From Acidobacteriota bacterium (GTDB lineage Bacteria > Acidobacteriota > Holophagae > Thermotomaculales > Thermotomaculaceae): a stretch of DNA of 7,656 nt. Shown here piece by piece: positions 6,982 to 7,656 of the stretch (the first letter of the stretch is position 1; each line of letters begins with the position of its first letter). The stretch is taken from NCBI GenBank assembly GCA_027067895.1, contig JAMOUY010000109.1:1-7656 (forward strand), given 5' to 3'. Under the pieces are notes generated by a model. It made no database searches and was not told where the DNA came from. It saw only the letters and a list, made by a program, of their open reading frames with translations. The position numbers and the translations under genes are program-made.

Positions 6982-6986
6982 CTCCC
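6982..6986 (-). promoter_or_regulatory. Ribosome binding site deciding the start of the propeller-like gene
   Basis: GGGAG on the minus strand directly touches an upstream ATG (6979-6981) but is six bases from a second in-frame ATG (6973-6975). Normal Shine-Dalgarno spacing therefore favours the second ATG, removing two residues (Met-Asn) from the longest reading frame. Confidence 0.6.
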
Positions 6987-7027
6987 AAAAATCAAAAATT
7001 CATTCCCTTTTACCCTATGTTTTTATT

Positions 7028-7372
7028 TTAACTTAAAGTGTTATATCTCTCCAGGTAGAATATCAAGTCTGTTTTTACATCTTTAACTTTAAACTTTTCA
7101 AGAAAAAACGAAATGTATCGGCAGGTAAAACTGCCGTTTTTATTCTCAAAAAATTCAGGTTTTGCTATTTTGTTTTTTAAAGCATTTCTTTTAAGTGCGA
7201 CAGTAAAATATTTCATTTCAATTTCAGCGCCCCTATAAGCAAAAAACCTCTCCAATCTCTCACTTCTGAATAAAAAGACAAACAGACAGGCTATTAAAAG
7301 GGAAAAAACTATTTTTCTCTTTTTCATATGTGTTGTTTTTTGAAATTCTTTCTTTTCATTCATTACACTCAC
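7028..7372 (-). CDS. Small single-pass membrane protein, function unknown
   Basis: Not recognised. From the GTG at 7370-7372 the product is 114 residues. The next ATG (7361-7363) gives 111 and a third (7325-7327) gives 99. A basic patch KKRK is followed by the hydrophobic segment IVFSLLIACLFVFLF (about 21-35), then a soluble, basic, aromatic-rich domain of about 78 residues. This topology suggests an inner-membrane anchor with the rest outside the cytoplasm. LIAC (26-29) matches a lipobox, but the hydrophobic run continues after the Cys, so an anchored helix is more likely. The GTG overlaps the stop of the upstream gene as GTGA, implying coupled translation. The propeller-like gene starts 46 bases later with no visible terminator between, so the three may form an operon. 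Confidence 0.7.
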   Translation of the reverse strand: MSVMNEKKEFQKTTHMKKRKIVFSLLIACLFVFLFRSERLERFFAYRGAEIEMKYFTVALKRNALKNKIAKPEFFENKNGSFTCRYISFFLEKFKVKDVKTDLIFYLERYNTLS

Positions 7373-7656
7373 ATCCCTACAAATCTATAAAAATACACCT
7401 CGGCTACTTTATAACTGCTATCAAAAAGAACAAAAAAGAAAATTCCTCTTTCGTATCTTGTTACAGAATAAATACGAATAGGGCAATTTATTTTATATTC
7501 TGAAAAAAGCTCGCACATAGCAACCAATGAACAATCTTCGCCTTCTCCTAAAACTCTCACAATGGCTTTTTCTGGCAGTCCTATAAATTTGAAATGAAAA
7601 ATTTTCAAATATAACTTCTCTGGGTCTATGGTTATATCTTTATCCAGATTTTTAAT
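7369..7656 (-). CDS. Unknown protein, 5' end cut by window edge
   Basis: Not recognised. The frame is open from the right edge to TGA 7369-7371, giving 95 visible residues. A TTG at 7606-7608 could be read as a start, but the frame continues upstream through plausible protein sequence (I-D-P-E-K-L-Y-L before it), so the true start probably lies outside the window. The visible part alternates beta-strand-like hydrophobic stretches (FHFKFIGL, AIVRVLG, PIRIYSVTRYERGIFFFVLFDSS, VAEVYFYRFVGM) and has two cysteines. No membrane segment or known motif is visible. Its stop overlaps the next gene's GTG start by GTGA. Confidence 0.65.
   Translation of the reverse strand: MKNLDKDITIDPEKLYLKIFHFKFIGLPEKAIVRVLGEGEDCSLVAMCELFSEYKINCPIRIYSVTRYERGIFFFVLFDSSYKVAEVYFYRFVGM

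Overview
This window looks like chromosomal, AT-rich bacterial DNA. All the genes I can support lie on the minus strand, so the region reads biologically from right to left. The core gene order is ffh - rpsP - khpA - rimM - trmD - a second SPOUT-type RNA methyltransferase - rplS. A tRNA-Leu and the trigger factor gene follow. From general knowledge, this arrangement (KH-domain gene after rpsP, extra SPOUT gene between trmD and rplS, tRNA-Leu just before tig) recalls Gram-negative lineages such as Geobacter-like Desulfobacterota and some deep-branching or thermophilic phyla. The sequence alone does not settle the taxonomy.

The right part (about 5650-7656) holds three unrecognised genes. One is a gene cut by the right edge. 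The next overlaps it through GTGA and encodes a small protein with a single membrane segment. The third encodes a secreted, cysteine-rich, probably propeller-like protein of about 441 residues. This is the accessory part of the window and appears more AT-rich than the rest by eye.

The middle part (1273-5553) is one well-bounded transcription unit of about 4.2 kb. It starts at a near-consensus sigma-70-type promoter just upstream of ffh and ends in a strong intrinsic terminator after rplS. Its products serve protein targeting (Ffh), ribosome structure (bS16, bL19), 30S maturation (RimM, which works on the S19/16S head region), RNA binding (KhpA) and RNA modification (TrmD, which makes m1G37, and a SPOUT enzyme of unknown target). 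The trmD and SPOUT genes overlap, and the SPOUT gene has no plausible ATG start. A CTG overlapping the trmD stop codon is the best candidate.

The left part (1-1158) is a second transcription unit. It has its own TTGACA/TAAAAT promoter, tRNA-Leu(UAG) with encoded CCA, and then tig, which runs off the left edge without its last roughly 100 or so codons. No terminator is seen between the tRNA and tig, so they are probably co-transcribed.

I saw no mobile element, CRISPR array, insertion sequence, attachment site or obvious riboswitch. Most of the window is conserved translation machinery. The observations most worth following up are the unusual start of the SPOUT gene and the three uncharacterised genes at the right.
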